From assembly GCA_024138025.1 (NCBI GenBank), contig JAMXBD010001042.1, positions 310,001 to 374,000 of the forward strand: 64,000 bases of DNA, given 5' to 3'. Both the position numbers and the translations under genes were made by a program. Origin of the DNA: Combretum micranthum (taxonomy: Eukaryota > Streptophyta > Magnoliopsida > Myrtales > Combretaceae). Below are positions 26,515 to 38,521 of the stretch, piece by piece; positions within the stretch are counted from its first letter, which is position 1, and each line of letters opens with the position of its first letter. The notes beneath the pieces were generated by a model that did no database searches, was not told where the DNA came from, and worked only from the letters and a program-made list of their open reading frames with translations.

Positions 26515-27569
26515 TAGGGATGCAATCGGGGCGGGTCATTATAGGGTACCCGGCCCGCCCGAACCGTTAAAAACCCTATAGGGTCGCGGGACGGGTTTGG
26601 AAAATTACTTGCTGACCCTATAGGGTTTCGGGGCGGGTTCGGGTCATTAAAAAAACCCGATGGCTAACCCGAACCCGTCATAATATAAATAATTAAAAAA
26701 ATTAAATTATTATTCTTATTATGATCTACATATAACCGTCTATCATTATTTTTTTTTTCTTTTTTTAGGGGAAGAAGTTAATTTAGTTTTCTATGTATTA
26801 CCCCGAGCCTCATACTTTTCCTTTGGCAAATATGTATTCGTAACTTCGATTCATGGATCCAACCTTTTGCTATATATTGGTTCTAATTACAGATACAAAT
26901 ACATTATATTTAGAGGCTAACTTATAAAATCATTATTAATGCTATGAGACGCTTTATTTGTAAAAAATAAAATAAAAGTTAGAATACACGTATTATCATT
27001 ATAAAAGGAAAAAAGAAAAAAAAAAAAAAGAAAACCTCCGTAAAATGATTTCCTACTCAACACGCATTAAAATGACTATATAGATATTTTAAGGGATGGC
27101 ATCAAAAACCCCCAGTTATAATTGTCAGACATTTCATGGATATTATTTATGTTTATAGGCATGGTTCTTACTTTCTACATATGTATTATGTATATTTATG
27201 TAAGTGAAGGAATGTCTTTTCATCTACATTTGAAAATCTTCTTATGATAGTTTTAAACCTTTATATTTCTTAATAAAGTTATGGCATATTTGTAAAATTC
27301 ATTCAAGCATAGTTGTAACTAACTATTATACTCCTATAGAATAAAATTATCATTAAATTTTATAATTTAACTAAGTGTTAAGAAGAGGAAAAAAATTAAG
27401 CGGGTCGCGGGGTGGGGCGGGTCAGGGTCAAAACCCTACAGGGGCGGGTTTGGGTATTGAATAGAAAACCCTGTAGGGTCACGGGACGGGTTTGGGAAAC
27501 CCTATTAGGAAGCGGGGCGGGTTTGGGTCTTATACGACCCGTCCCAAACCCGCCCCGATTGCATCCCTA
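26515..27569. mobile_element. hAT-like non-autonomous element, 1055 bp
   Basis: Terminal inverted repeats TAGGGATGCAATCGGGGCGGG at the left and its complement CCCGCCCCGATTGCATCCCTA at the right are bounded by an exact 8 bp duplication CTTATGGG (26507-26514 and 27570-27577). Subterminal regions contain many copies in both orientations of ACCCTATAGGGT, GGGTCGCGGG and GGGCGGGTTTGG. The AT-rich centre has no transposase frame. A relative sits inside element A at 38522-39292. Open frames across the GC-rich end, such as the one beginning at 27412, are repeat artefacts. Confidence 0.88.
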
Positions 27570-27577
27570 CTTATGGG

Positions 27578-28385
27578 GTGATTGCACTACTAAGATATGC
27601 TATAAATAAATTTCCATCTTAGAAATTAGACTCTATAAAAGACTTATTTTTACATACTTTGAAGTATGAAGGTCTCTTGCTCACCACATAGTTGACGATT
27701 CAAAGTAATGTAAATAAGTTGCTAAAGCTTTGAACATATATTTGTTGAAAATGCTTTTCCTATGAAATAAAGGATTTAGTATCTAGCATCTTATGATAGA
27801 AATAATAAAAATCGAAATTTGAAAACAAACTACGTGATTGAAATTACATCTATAGAAAAAGGATGTTCAATAAGTTGAGGATAGAAACTCTACAAAGAAA
27901 TCTAGCGATGACAAAATCATGTAACCAAGAAGATGTAAACGAGTAAGAGATGAACAAGCATTTGTATTTTAATTCATTTGTACTTGATCATTGACCTTCT
28001 CGATAAAAGAAGATACATGCTACTAAACTAACTTGATTTTTTTAGCTTCTAAATATAAAGTAACCCTCAAAGTTTTAGTGAAATTATGCTTCTCTAATGT
28101 TAGCTTTTTTGAAAAGAGGCCATTAATTTGATGACATTATTGGCTTTATATTATTAACAACATATTTGAGTTGATTGAGTTACCCCTAAGGTTTAAAATT
28201 GGTTATATGGGTTTTCAAGCTGGGGTGTAAAATAGATTTATATTGAAAATTTTCTTTGTATCTAAAGAATTTAAGTAAAAGGAGATTAATAATTAGTGCA
28301 TAAAGTATATGAGCACTCTTTAGTAGTTCCATCAACATTTTAAATGGTGAATTTGATGAGGATTTGGCATAAAACAATTAGATCT
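27578..28385. other. Intergenic DNA, no supported gene
   Basis: AT-rich, no domain-bearing frame and no clear repeat borders. Confidence 0.3.
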
Positions 28386-28460
28386 GTTTGTTGATGAAAA
28401 TTACACTCCAGGACATCGTTTCAAAGACGAGAAACATGGCTGAAGTAGGCCGGGATGAAT
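28386..28460 (+). pseudogene. Possible Gypsy gag zinc-knuckle relic
   Basis: Read on the plus strand, this short stretch encodes VDENYTPGHRFKDEKHG before a stop. It resembles the CDEKYTPGHRCK zinc-knuckle signature found in gag of several plant Ty3/Gypsy lineages, with both flanking cysteines replaced (V and F). Nothing on either side extends the match convincingly. If real, it is a very old retroelement fragment; it could be chance. Confidence 0.3.
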
Positions 28461-28572
28461 ATAAGGGGTTGCAACATCGACCAGAAGCTCAAGAGACTCA
28501 GATGCAATTAGAATAACCAGATGTGAACTCTTAAGACAAAGTCAACATAATTGGTAATCCATAATTGTAAAA

Positions 28573-29070
28573 AGGGTTAATATCACGATATTTGATAAAC
28601 CATGTAATTAGGTATGTAAACTTTAAAATTAATCAATTTAATATTAAAAAAAACTTTTCATTCATGCCAATAATATCTAATACCATCATTCTACATAACA
28701 TTTTTAACCCAATATGATGGAAGTACTGTTGACATATGTAAAACGTTTTTAAGTACTAGATTAATCAATTTAAAAGTTCAGGTATTAAATTGATTATTTT
28801 TAAAGTTCAGGTACTTAAAGAATATTGTTATGAATGGTATTTGAGTTTTGATAAAATATGCAATTAGATACCTTAACTTTGAAATTGATCAATTTAATAC
28901 TTGGACTTTAAAATAAATAAATTTAGTACTCAAAAAACATTGTAATTGATTAGTTTAGTACCTAAAAAAACTTGACGAAGATTATATTTCCGTCCATGAA
29001 AAGTTCTTTCATGTACTAAATTGATTAATTGCATATTTTATTAAAGTTCTGGCACCATTCCCGAATTTTA
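28573..29070. mobile_element. Palindromic MITE cluster, copy 1 (compound)
   Basis: Begins AGGGTTAATATCACG and contains, in both orientations, the phrases 'acctaaactttgaaattgatcaattta' and 'caatttaaaagttcaggta'. It is longer than the neighbouring copies, so probably two units side by side or one inside another. The outer right end is degenerate. There are no open frames. Confidence 0.55.
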
Positions 29071-29083
29071 CACTTGTAAAAAA

Positions 29084-29334
29084 AGGGGTTAATTAATGTC
29101 ATAAATGATAGTTGGACTTTAACAAAATATTCAATTAAGTACCTAAACTTTAAAAATGATCAATTTACTACATGAACTTTGAAATTGATCAATTTAGTAT
29201 CTAAAATAACTTTTCGTGCATGCCAATAGTACATTCATAAATTTCTTGTAAGTATTAGATTGATCAATTTTAAAATTTAAGTACCTAATTGCACATTTTA
29301 TCAAAATTGAAGTACCATTTATGATATTAGCCCT
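29084..29334. mobile_element. Palindromic MITE, copy 2 (251 bp)
   Basis: The ends AGGGGTTAATTAATGTCATAAATG and CATTTATGATATTAGCCCT are inverted repeats, and the arms stay complementary almost to the centre (GTACCTAAACTTT on one side, AAATTTAAGTACC on the other). The element could fold into a long hairpin. It is the clearest unit of the family. The target duplication is short or unclear (A-rich flanks), and the superfamily is not assigned. Confidence 0.7.
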
Positions 29335-29511
29335 AAAAAAAATCATACATTTTAAGTAAAATAATTTCATCAAAATAATGATTTTGACATGTGATAGTCC
29401 ATAATCGGCTATAAAAGTCAAATGAACATAAAACTTAACACAAACTTAAAATAGATGGTGCAACTGATATCAAAAAGTGTGATTAGGTGCCATAGTCAAT
29501 AATAAGAAAAT

Positions 29512-29774
29512 GGCATAATGTCACGAATAGTATCTAAACTTTGACAAAATATGCAGTTAGGACTTGAACTTTGAAATTAATCAATTTAATATCTAAAAAA
29601 CTTTGATCAATTTGGTACCTAAAAAAACTTGATAAATGTACTATTGGCGTGCATAAAAAGTTCTTTAAAGTATTAAATTAATCGACTTTAAAGTTTATGT
29701 ACTAAATTGATCAATTTCAAAGTTTGGGTACCATATTTTGTTAAAATTTAGGTACAATTCGTAACGTTAATCCT
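29512..29774. mobile_element. Palindromic MITE, copy 3 (~263 bp)
   Basis: Same family as 29084-29334. The left arm starts GGCATAATGTCACGAATAG and the right arm ends AATTCGTAACGTTAATCCT, with internal GATCAATTT blocks in both orientations. It has diverged from copy 2 by scattered substitutions. Confidence 0.65.
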
Positions 29775-29797
29775 AAAAAGTACAAATTGTTAATAGA

Positions 29798-30241
29798 AGG
29801 GTTAATATTACAAAAGGTACCTAAACTTTGACAAAATATGCAATTAGATATCTAAACTTGCATATTGATCAATTTAGTATCTTTGTTAAGCTTTTTTAAG
29901 TGCTAAATTAATCAATTTCAAAGTTCAGGTACTAAATCAAACAATTTTAAAGTTCAAGTACCTAATTATATATTTCGCCAAAGTTCAGGTACTATGTTTT
30001 AATATCATACATAATACCTAAATTTTGGCAAAATATGTAATTATGTATCTAAAATTTGAAATCGATCTATTTATTATCTAAAATAACTTAATGGAGGTAC
30101 TGTTGAAGTGCACAAAAAGTTCTTTCATGTATTAAATTGATAAATTTTCAATTTTCAATATTAAATTAATCAGTTTCAAAGATCAGGTACCTAATTGCAT
30201 ATTTTGTCAATGTTCAAATACCATTTGTGACATTAATCCCT
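29798..30241. mobile_element. Palindromic MITE, copy 4 (compound, ~444 bp)
   Basis: Begins AGGGTTAATATTACAAAAGG and ends ACCATTTGTGACATTAATCCCT. Near 30000 an internal junction, where an outward end runs directly into a new inward start, indicates two units joined head to tail. Copies 2, 3 and 4 are separated by only about 175 and 25 bases. Confidence 0.65.
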
Positions 30242-32278
30242 GAATAATAGACTAAAGTCTAGGTACCAAATGTAACATTATTTCTTAAATATTTGTCAAG
30301 GACTTACCTTATAAAATATATGCTGGATGGGATTCAACCCCATTTGATTGATGATAATAACAATCCTAAAGACTGAAAATGATAATAACGGTCCTGCCTA
30401 ATTTTGAACCATCACTAGCTACGTCTAAGGGGGAAATACTAGGTTTTCTTTATTGTGTTTGTGTGAAGCAATACTATGTAGTTAAACAAGGATGAAATAA
30501 TTAATTATCTCTTAATGGATAACTTTCTTGTTAATATTCTACTTGGTATCAAAAGTACTCGAGTAGTGTGAATATAGAAGTGGCGTAATGTTTAGTAACA
30601 TTAGGAAGTATTCTCTTTTGTTTTCTTTAAAGAAATATTCATAAAGCAAGGTGAAATCCACTTAAGGGGGTCGGTTTAAGTAACAATCCACCAATTGCTT
30701 TGATAAAAATTTCAGAAACGTATGTTAATGACTGTTTTGAGATGATTCGGATCTATTTGGAAGGTCTGTTTTTCATCTATATTTGTATCTTTTTCAAAAT
30801 GATATGTGTAAATATGTCTTATTTGCATCTATATTTTATCTATTTGATCTTTTGATGAGAACTGTCAACTTTTTTTTAATTTTATCTATTTCTTGATAAA
30901 TAATTTGTTAGAAAAAAATAAGAAAAAAGTCTCTATATCTGTCAGAAAAAGTCAAACAAACAAACCCAATATCATAATTTATGCATGATGAGCATAAGGT
31001 ATCCAAAATTTCTATTATTAGTAATCTAATGGGAGCATGTTGAATTGAGGTTTGACTAGGTGTTAAATATATTTAGGGGACGCTAATGTTATATTGATTG
31101 AACTACAGTATCGGGATCCATGTGATTGTGATTGAAACCTGGCTTTTAAAGTTTCACAAATCTTCAACACTTCGTTTGAACGTAGAGAGGAGTCATGTCC
31201 TGTGAAATAATAATCTCGGAAATACATGCTCTGTGAAGCTCATTTCGTGCGATCAAAGAGTCAGAAATTCTAAGGTTTGTTTGGATTGTCATAATTTTTA
31301 TTTGTACCGTATCTATATTAGAGCTGTATCCGTAATTTATCTGTATCATATTTATTATATTTGTCTATAAATAAAGTTATCAGTTTTTTATTGATATCTA
31401 TTTTTTGATAAATATTTATTTTAAAAAATAAAAATATAATACTAAAACAACTAGAATACAATAAAACAAACAGCCGTAAATGCAGTGGTATTACGTAAAG
31501 TAAAGGCTGCACAGTTGGCGAGTGAAGGTAATTGTTCGGATTTCTTGGTGCAGAGTTTGCGCATACCGATCAATATCAAAGGAAACTTGCCCAGAAATTT
31601 CACTCTGTTAAATACGGAACATTTTAATGGGTTCGATGTAACACATTGTTTTCATTTTATTGATCCGACCAAAAAAAGGATCCATAATAAAATGACAGGT
31701 CCATATAATTAGGATTCTAGAATGAATATGGATAACAGACCATATTTCAAATACAACGAATGGCTACAACTGTTCATGTTTAAAATTTTTCGTAAATAAT
31801 CTTGAATTATGGAGTAATTAAAGGGATATTTTGTATTTCTTTTAATGTCAAAATGCAATCGTTTGAAATATAATGGATTCTAACTGAAGGAATGGAATGG
31901 AATAGATTAGAATGAGAATAACAAATTCATTATGTTATTTAGATACATTCATAGAATGAAATTGAATAGAATGATTATTTAATAAAACTTATCAAAAATA
32001 TCCTTTATAATAAATGTAGATAATGAATATGTATAGGATAAAAATGTGATTAAAACAATAAAAATTAATAAATATAGAATGGAATCGCGATTTTACCTTT
32101 GAGAAGGCGAAACCAAATTCCTTTTATGAAAAAGCGGAATCGAATTCTTCTAAACGTCGGAATCGTTGATTTAAAGGAGTTGTAATTTTGGCTTTTAAAT
32201 CGTTCCAAACATTGAGAAAGGGAATAGAAGCTAGAATCACGATTGCAATTCATTCTTGTGTACCAAGCATGCCATAAA
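30242..32278. other. Intergenic DNA with AT-rich MITE-like repeats
   Basis: No gene is supported. Two copies of the AT-rich dispersed repeat are present: 30757-30972 (edges GGTCTGTTT and AAACAAACCC) and 31270-31472 (edges AAGGTTTGTTTGG and AAACAAACAGCC). The stretch 31850-32090 holds GAATGGAATGGAATAG-like short repeats. No domain is visible in any frame. Confidence 0.4.
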
Positions 32279-32552
32279 TGTTAATATCACAAATGATACC
32301 TGAATTTTTACAAATTATACAATTAGGTACCTAAAATTTAAAATTGATCAATCTAATACCTGAACTTTAAAATTAATTAATTTAATACATCAAAGAACTT
32401 TTTGTGCACGCTAACAATACTTTCCGTCAAGTTTTTTCATGTACTAAATTGGTCAATTTTAGAGTTTTTCAGGTACTGATTAATCAATTTTAAAGTTCAA
32501 GCACTTAATTGTATATTTATTAAAGTTTAGATATCATTTATGTGTTATCCCT
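32279..32552. mobile_element. Palindromic MITE, copy 5 (~274 bp)
   Basis: Separated by 2 kb from the main cluster but clearly the same family: TTAATATCACAAATGATACC at the left, ATATCATTTATGTGTTATCCCTT at the right, with inverted ATTGATCAAT and CAATTTTAAAGTTC blocks between. Confidence 0.65.
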
Positions 32553-34064
32553 TCTTTTAATTAAAGAAATGATTGCTCAATATCTCATGGATGGTGTAGA
32601 TGATATATTAGATGTAATGTTGACTTTATGTAAAACCATCATATAACTTATATGCGTATTAGTGGATATTGCACTTGCTTTGCATGAGTAAATTATGATT
32701 ATGAATCCTTTACGTAAAATATTAAAATGTTTAACCATAAAAAATAACTCAAATAGTTTTGATTTATATTGAAAATATTATATAGCATAATTTCTTTATT
32801 TTTCATACATAAAATGTTAATGCAAACTTTTTAGGGAAAAAAAAAAGGAGGGAGCATCATAAAATCATTTTAATAACATAATTAAAAGAGGGAGCAGTTA
32901 TAATTTTAAAAGAGAAGTTATGGTGGTGGAGATTGAAAATATAAAGAGTAAAAACACCAAATATCTCTTACTTTAGTGTCTATCTGATCAATATGTATAT
33001 TTATCTATATTTGATATGATCGATCTGTTTATGAGTATAAATGCCTATTTTTAATGTATCTATTTTTAATAAATAGTTTATTTGAAAATAATAAAAATAA
33101 GATGTTGAAACAACTTGAAAATGATGAACAAAGCAATCCCTTTTATTGAGACAGGAAAGAATATTCAATAGGTAATAAGGGAAAGACACTTGACAACAAT
33201 TGTGAATGCATGAACTAAAACAAGAAAGAATATTCAATAGGTAATACACAACACATGTATATATATATATGTATTATACATACATATTATATATGGCTTG
33301 TATTATTTACTAAAACCATTTTTTTCTCAAACAAAGGTATTGCAGTCTAATGTAACCAGACATATGTTGGTCCTAAATGCATGAACTAAGATATGACGAT
33401 CTATTGAAAAAAATACTCTTCCGCGGTCATTGAGAAATAAACCCATCTCTTTTATCAAAAAGAGATAGCCATCATAACAGATTGACATTTGACACTTTCA
33501 AGTGTGGGAGAATGATCTCCTTTCTACCCTAGACCAATAAATCATTTGGCTCAATCCAAGCACTATTGGTGTAAACATAAAAGCAATAAAGAAAATACTA
33601 TCAATAGTCATTAAATGTCATCGAAGCTCTCTTAATCTTATACATGACTTAGCCTAGGCCTTAAGAAACAACGCTTTATGTAGTGATAATATAAAAGGAA
33701 AGTTTATAAACAAAAAAAGAAAAAAGAAAAATCATAAACTAAATTAACATAGAACTAATAATTACATAAGCCCTCAATAACTAATTGTTAATTTAAAAAG
33801 AAAATAACAAGAAATAATAAAAATGATAACTAATAGTTGCTCCATGGAGAACCTCCCTACACTCAATGTAATCTGGTCAAACATGGTTGATCAATTGCTC
33901 ATAAGGTTGATCTTGCTTTTAGTCTACTCCTGGTGACCTATTTAATCCTCATGTTAGTCTTTTTTTGTTTATCCTGGTTCCTTGTAATTCGAGTCACTCA
34001 AGCTCTTTAATTTGACTTTATTTAGGACCCACGTCAAAAGACTTTCAGAAAAAAAAACCCTTTT
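32553..34064. other. Intergenic DNA, no supported gene
   Basis: AT-rich. A degenerate AT-rich dispersed repeat occurs near 32985-33120. A 24 bp phrase, AAGAATATTCAATAGGTAAT, appears twice (about 33160 and 33228). The last few hundred bases lie just beyond the 3' end of the TNL relic and may once have belonged to it, but nothing there translates recognisably. Confidence 0.3.
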
Positions 34065-35340
34065 TCACCATAAATTGCTTCCAACAATTGCAAACTTTTC
34101 AAGTGATTTTATGTGCTGGTTTTTAGCAAGTGTATGCAAGCTACAACTAGAGATTTCAAGAATTTGGAGAGGCCTTTCTAACTTTAAGACACTCTTTGGA
34201 AGAGTCTTTAGAGATTTGTAGTGTCTAAGGTTTAGGATAGCAAGCTTTTCAAGGGGTTCAGTAGACTCATCAATACTAGAAAACTTAATGCAACATATAA
34301 GGATAAGCTTCTTAAGGTTAGATGCTTTGCTCAAATTTGGAATCTTGGTAAGTTGTTTAGAGAAACTAAGATTGATTGTCTTTAAACAGGGTGTTCCCAT
34401 CAAACAAGAAAACATTCTTCATTAAAACAAGCGCTCGTATTTTTATCTTGCCTTATATGGGTAGATATGTTACAAATATATATTTCATGTTATAAATTAA
34501 GTTTTGCATTTAAATTCTCAAAAATTGCTCCAACGTCAATTAGCTTAAAAATTGTAAGAAATTTGTATTAATACAATTTTTTTTCTCATCAACATGTATA
34601 ATAAATATAAGGCTAAATTTTAGTGATATTCTAACTACTATCAAAATTGTATAACATATCTTGAAATTTTAAAGTATTCGAAGGTCAACCACTCTAAGGT
34701 GGCTACTCTCTAGCTTTAGGGCTAATTTTTTATTCCATTTGCGATTATAGTTTATTAAGGTGAATCAAATATTTGGTATATCTTCTTTTAATCACTTAAA
34801 ATGTCAAACTAATTAAAGAAAACCTAGATTAGATGCTAAGCCCACCTAAAAACAATAAAAAACATATCTCTATACAAAATATTGACTTAGTGTTGTATTT
34901 GGTAGCTTTTGAAATATCAACATTTTTCAAAGTGTATAAGTATGGTACTTTAAAAATCCATTGTAATTTTGTAAATTTGATAGTTTGTAAGAGTATCTAA
35001 AATTCACACGAGGCATAATAAGATTTGATAGTATAACATAGTAGATTTTTGTTAGCTTCACTCCTTCTCAAAGCTCTTGGATTTACTCAAGCACATATGA
35101 AGTTTTACTGATTTGCTTAGCTGAAAGCCCATTGGCATAGTTTTGTATGGAAAATTCCTCCACTCCATGTAATGGAGTTCATTGGATAAATAATTAAGGT
35201 CATCAGGGAAAGTGTTTCCATTAAAGATGAGAAATCTTAGTTTCTTCATCTTCTTTATCTTCCGAAAGGTCTTTGCCGTCCATTCTTGTTTTATTGTATG
35301 TAAGAAGTTTAAAATAATGCCTTAGATAGCTTCAATTTCT
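34065..35340 (-). pseudogene. TIR-NBS-LRR (TNL) disease-resistance gene relic
   Basis: Two blocks on the minus strand resemble the C-terminal part of plant TNL immune receptors. Block 1 (35340-35058) reads EIEAI, stop, GIILNF, then an EWTAKTFRKIKKMKKLRFL-like stretch, the linker after the NB-ARC region. It continues into the first leucine-rich repeats, where LSNELHYMEWRNFPYKTMP matches the usual LS..L..L.W..YP.K.LP pattern. Block 2 (34415-34065) carries repeats of the type LKTINLS..K.LTKIPNLS...NLKKLIL..C and LNLRHYKSLKTLP. About 640 bases between them have no LRR similarity, so they are an intron or an insertion. The TIR and NB-ARC domains are absent and block 1 has an in-frame stop. It cannot encode a receptor. 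Confidence 0.7.
34416..35057. other. Non-homologous gap inside the TNL relic
   Basis: AT-rich stretch separating the two LRR blocks. The upstream block ends around KSFEKE and a stop; the downstream block resumes at CLKTINLS. Intact TNL genes usually continue without a gap here, so an insertion is likelier than an intron. I saw no terminal repeats or target duplication. Confidence 0.4.
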
Positions 35341-36719
35341 CGACTATAATAAGAAGATGAAGGCAAACTACTTTAGTAAGTTTAGTTATCTTGATGATCT
35401 AATTTGAACCGTAGGCTTCTTAAACCAAGTCTAAACCATTAGCTGCTTACTTCAACCCAAAGGGATAATGTCCAATTCATATTAGTAAGGACCCAAAGCT
35501 TTATTGTTTTGCCTTTCACCCTGGCTCGATATACTGATCGACTCCTATAGCAACTAGTTGGCACTTTGTCCAGTGTCTCTTTGTATACTCTCTTTAGTTG
35601 GGCTTAGCACTCGTGAGTGTGGATTAGTGGGTCTACCCCACATGCGCTGTAAACATCATCGATTATCCATTCTCCCATGTTCTTATGGTGCACTCAACCA
35701 TTGAGGATCATCTAACCATAAATATTCTTCTCTCTTCCATAAGAATGGTAATATCACATGGACTCTCTCTTTCCATACTCATCAATTATCTTTAAATCAA
35801 CATGCTTATTGACTTAAATATTGAGTGGTCATGCCGGATCTAACCTTAACATACCACTAATCGTGTTCTATTTTGCAGGCTCCTCATTCACATAAACCAA
35901 GTCTAGATTTCTTGTATTCAGTCTTTGCCAAATTAGAATTAGCGATAAGTTATAACATGATGGTAGGAGTAAATTTATACAAACATTACAAAAGCAAGAC
36001 TAATAATATTACTTTTTTATAGCCAACCAATCCCTATTTTTTTATTATATAATTGTCAAAACTCAATCGAATCCAACATAACATGCAGGTAGACTTATAG
36101 AACCTAGAGTCATACTCATACATACGTTTGTGAAAAGAAAAAATAATAACAATTTTCTTTTCATTTGTTTGAATTGAGATCTCAATACCTAAGCTTTGGA
36201 AATGAAAAGATGGATTACGGTATTTTATGAAGGGTTTCTTTACTTTTCCCCCTACCATCCCTCACCACCCCCGTGCGCGCGCTAGAGCGACGACATGGAT
36301 TTGAATTTATTTCAATATTAATTCTATTAGATTTTAGAATTAATGGTTTTTATATTTAGTTTAAAAGTTGTCCTTTTTATTTATAAATTCTTTTTGGGAG
36401 CTTTTGTCGTCCAGTCAGTTAATTTGACGGGATCGGTCCCGTCAAGTTTTAGACCGTTAATTTATTTAGAATTAATTATAGCTTTTGATCATATTAACTT
36501 GTAACCTATTTTATGAGTTAAACAAATGCCTATTTAAATTTTTTTTCTCTTCTTTCACCTTTTTATTTTCTTATATGTCTTTCATCTTTTCTATTTTTTC
36601 GTTGCATCAATTTTTTTCTTGTAACCTCACTTTTTGCCTATTAATCTCAATCTTATTACTGCTTTTTATACATGATGCATTTGTTTATGTATATTATATA
36701 TTTTGTTTTAAAGCAAAAT
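35341..36719. other. Intergenic DNA, no supported gene
   Basis: A GC-richer, poorly conserved stretch (about 35400-35930) contains no readable TIR or NB-ARC motif in either strand, so the front half of the TNL gene is lost or unrecognisable. From about 36300 the sequence becomes AT-rich towards the repeat tract. Confidence 0.3.
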
Positions 36720-37200
36720 AGCGTATCATATATATACTTGTGTGTGTTTATATGTTATATATGATATATATTTTATATGTTATAATAATAAGGATATATT
36801 ACATATGTTTTTATATGTCTTAAAGTTTGAATTGGTTTATATTTTATATGTTATATAGGATATAGTTATATTTGTATATTATATATTTTATTATACGAGA
36901 TAAAAATAAGACATATTATATTATATATATTATAGCAATATATAAATTTATATGTGTTCTTATATGTTATATAGAATGTATATTTTATATGCTATAGTAA
37001 TATATTAAAATTTTATGTAAGAAATTTGCATAGTATATATATTTATTTTAAGTCTTATATGTGATATATTTGTTTATGTGTATTTTATTTTATTTTATTT
37101 TTCAAAACATAAAATAACATAACATATTATATCTTATAGTAATACGTTAAATTAAGGGATATATTATATGTATATTGATATAAAAACTTGTATGTTCTTA
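36720..37200. repeat. AT-rich degenerate repeat tract, left part
   Basis: Built from recurring phrases such as TTATATGTTATAT(A/T)(G/T)GATATA, TTTTATATGTTATAGTAATAT and AAGGATATATTA. The tract continues after element A at 48075, so A split one array. It ends in TCTTA (37196-37200), the left target duplication of A. Confidence 0.7.
37196..37200. repeat. Target-site duplication of element A (left)
   Basis: TCTTA directly before the LTR start TGTAAGG. An identical TCTTA follows the other LTR at 48075-48079. Confidence 0.9.
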
Positions 37201-38521
37201 TGTAAGGACCCGCTATCACCCTTAAATTTTAAATAGGCGATAATAGTTCCCCAACCACATATAACCTATAAGATTATATGTAAGGTTGCCTGAAGGAATT
37301 GTTTGAGAAATTGTTTATCTAATTCCATATAGATAATATACAATAGGAAACATAGATTTTTTTTTTAAAAACCTTAAACAAAACTATACTACTACACTAC
37401 CAACATATTTTACAAAGGAAGCAACTTAATTCCTACATAGCTAAGTACATACATATATATTACATCCAAAGGCTTCTTACAAGCCTTAACAAAATCTTCA
37501 AAACACAACCCCAAACTAACACTTTAATTACATCATCAACAAAAAGAATCACATCTAATCTATTACAGGTCATAGGGTTCCGTATCCTATACTCGTATAG
37601 AACTCATCTGAGTCATCACCTGAAATGGTAAAATATGAGCCAAAGGCCCAGTACACAAGTAACGAATACAAATGCAAAGTGGATTACACAATCTTAGACT
37701 AATGCATTATGCAACAATCAATAGTTTATTGTTAAGTCTTTAGTTAGTAAAACAACACAGGAGTATTCAAACTCTGGACAACAAGGATCTAGTATTACAT
37801 CCGCCTCCCTGAGTGGTCCCTAATGTTCATACAGACAAGGCAGTCCCACCTTCCAGCGTAGCCCGTAATACTAGGGGATCCTGAGTAACGTATCACGACG
37901 CTCAGGGGGTTGATAAGAGCAGCTCGGATACTCATATCTCCTAGAAAATTCTATCCGATAACGAGAAAATACCCTGCCCCCAATCTGAGCAGGGTGCCGC
38001 CCTCCGAACCAGATTCAACGGCAAACAAAGACAATCAACACTCATATATCAATAGGATTTTCTTAATTTAAAGCAGTTTGATTTTAATGCCTATCATAGC
38101 AAAGAGACAAGCAAGTTACCGCGTACCTGATATAGCTCGAGAATTAACGGGGTTAGCTGGGCGAGAATCTATCACTGTTTAAAACAATATTAAATATCAC
38201 ACTTAGCTTAAGCACTAATTAACTAGTTGAAAATACAATTAATCAAAGAAATTCAAATAATTTAATACAAAGTCATAATAAAGTATTTAAACATCCTATT
38301 ATATCTTAGGACACTCAACAAATACTTAATCGATCATATATCAAACTTCGAAAAATTTTGAAGAAAGTTTTTAAAATTCAAAAGTGCAGGGGATACGCCG
38401 GCATTCAAAGACGGTGGCTTTGAACCGGTGTTCATCACTCTGAAAATCAACACTGCCAACGCTGACAGCGCTCAAGGGTACACCGACTGCCTTCATTCTA
38501 CGCCGGCGGTTTTGAGCTAAT

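Noticed and set aside
27412..27609. Open frame rich in Gly, Arg, Val and Pro
   Set aside because: It lies across the GC-rich subterminal repeats of the hAT-like element 26515-27569. The apparent protein is a translation of repeats.
33001..33249. 82-codon frame with a repeated YYLLNILSC phrase
   Set aside because: The phrase comes from a local DNA duplication (AAGAATATTCAATAGGTAAT). No domain or gene context.
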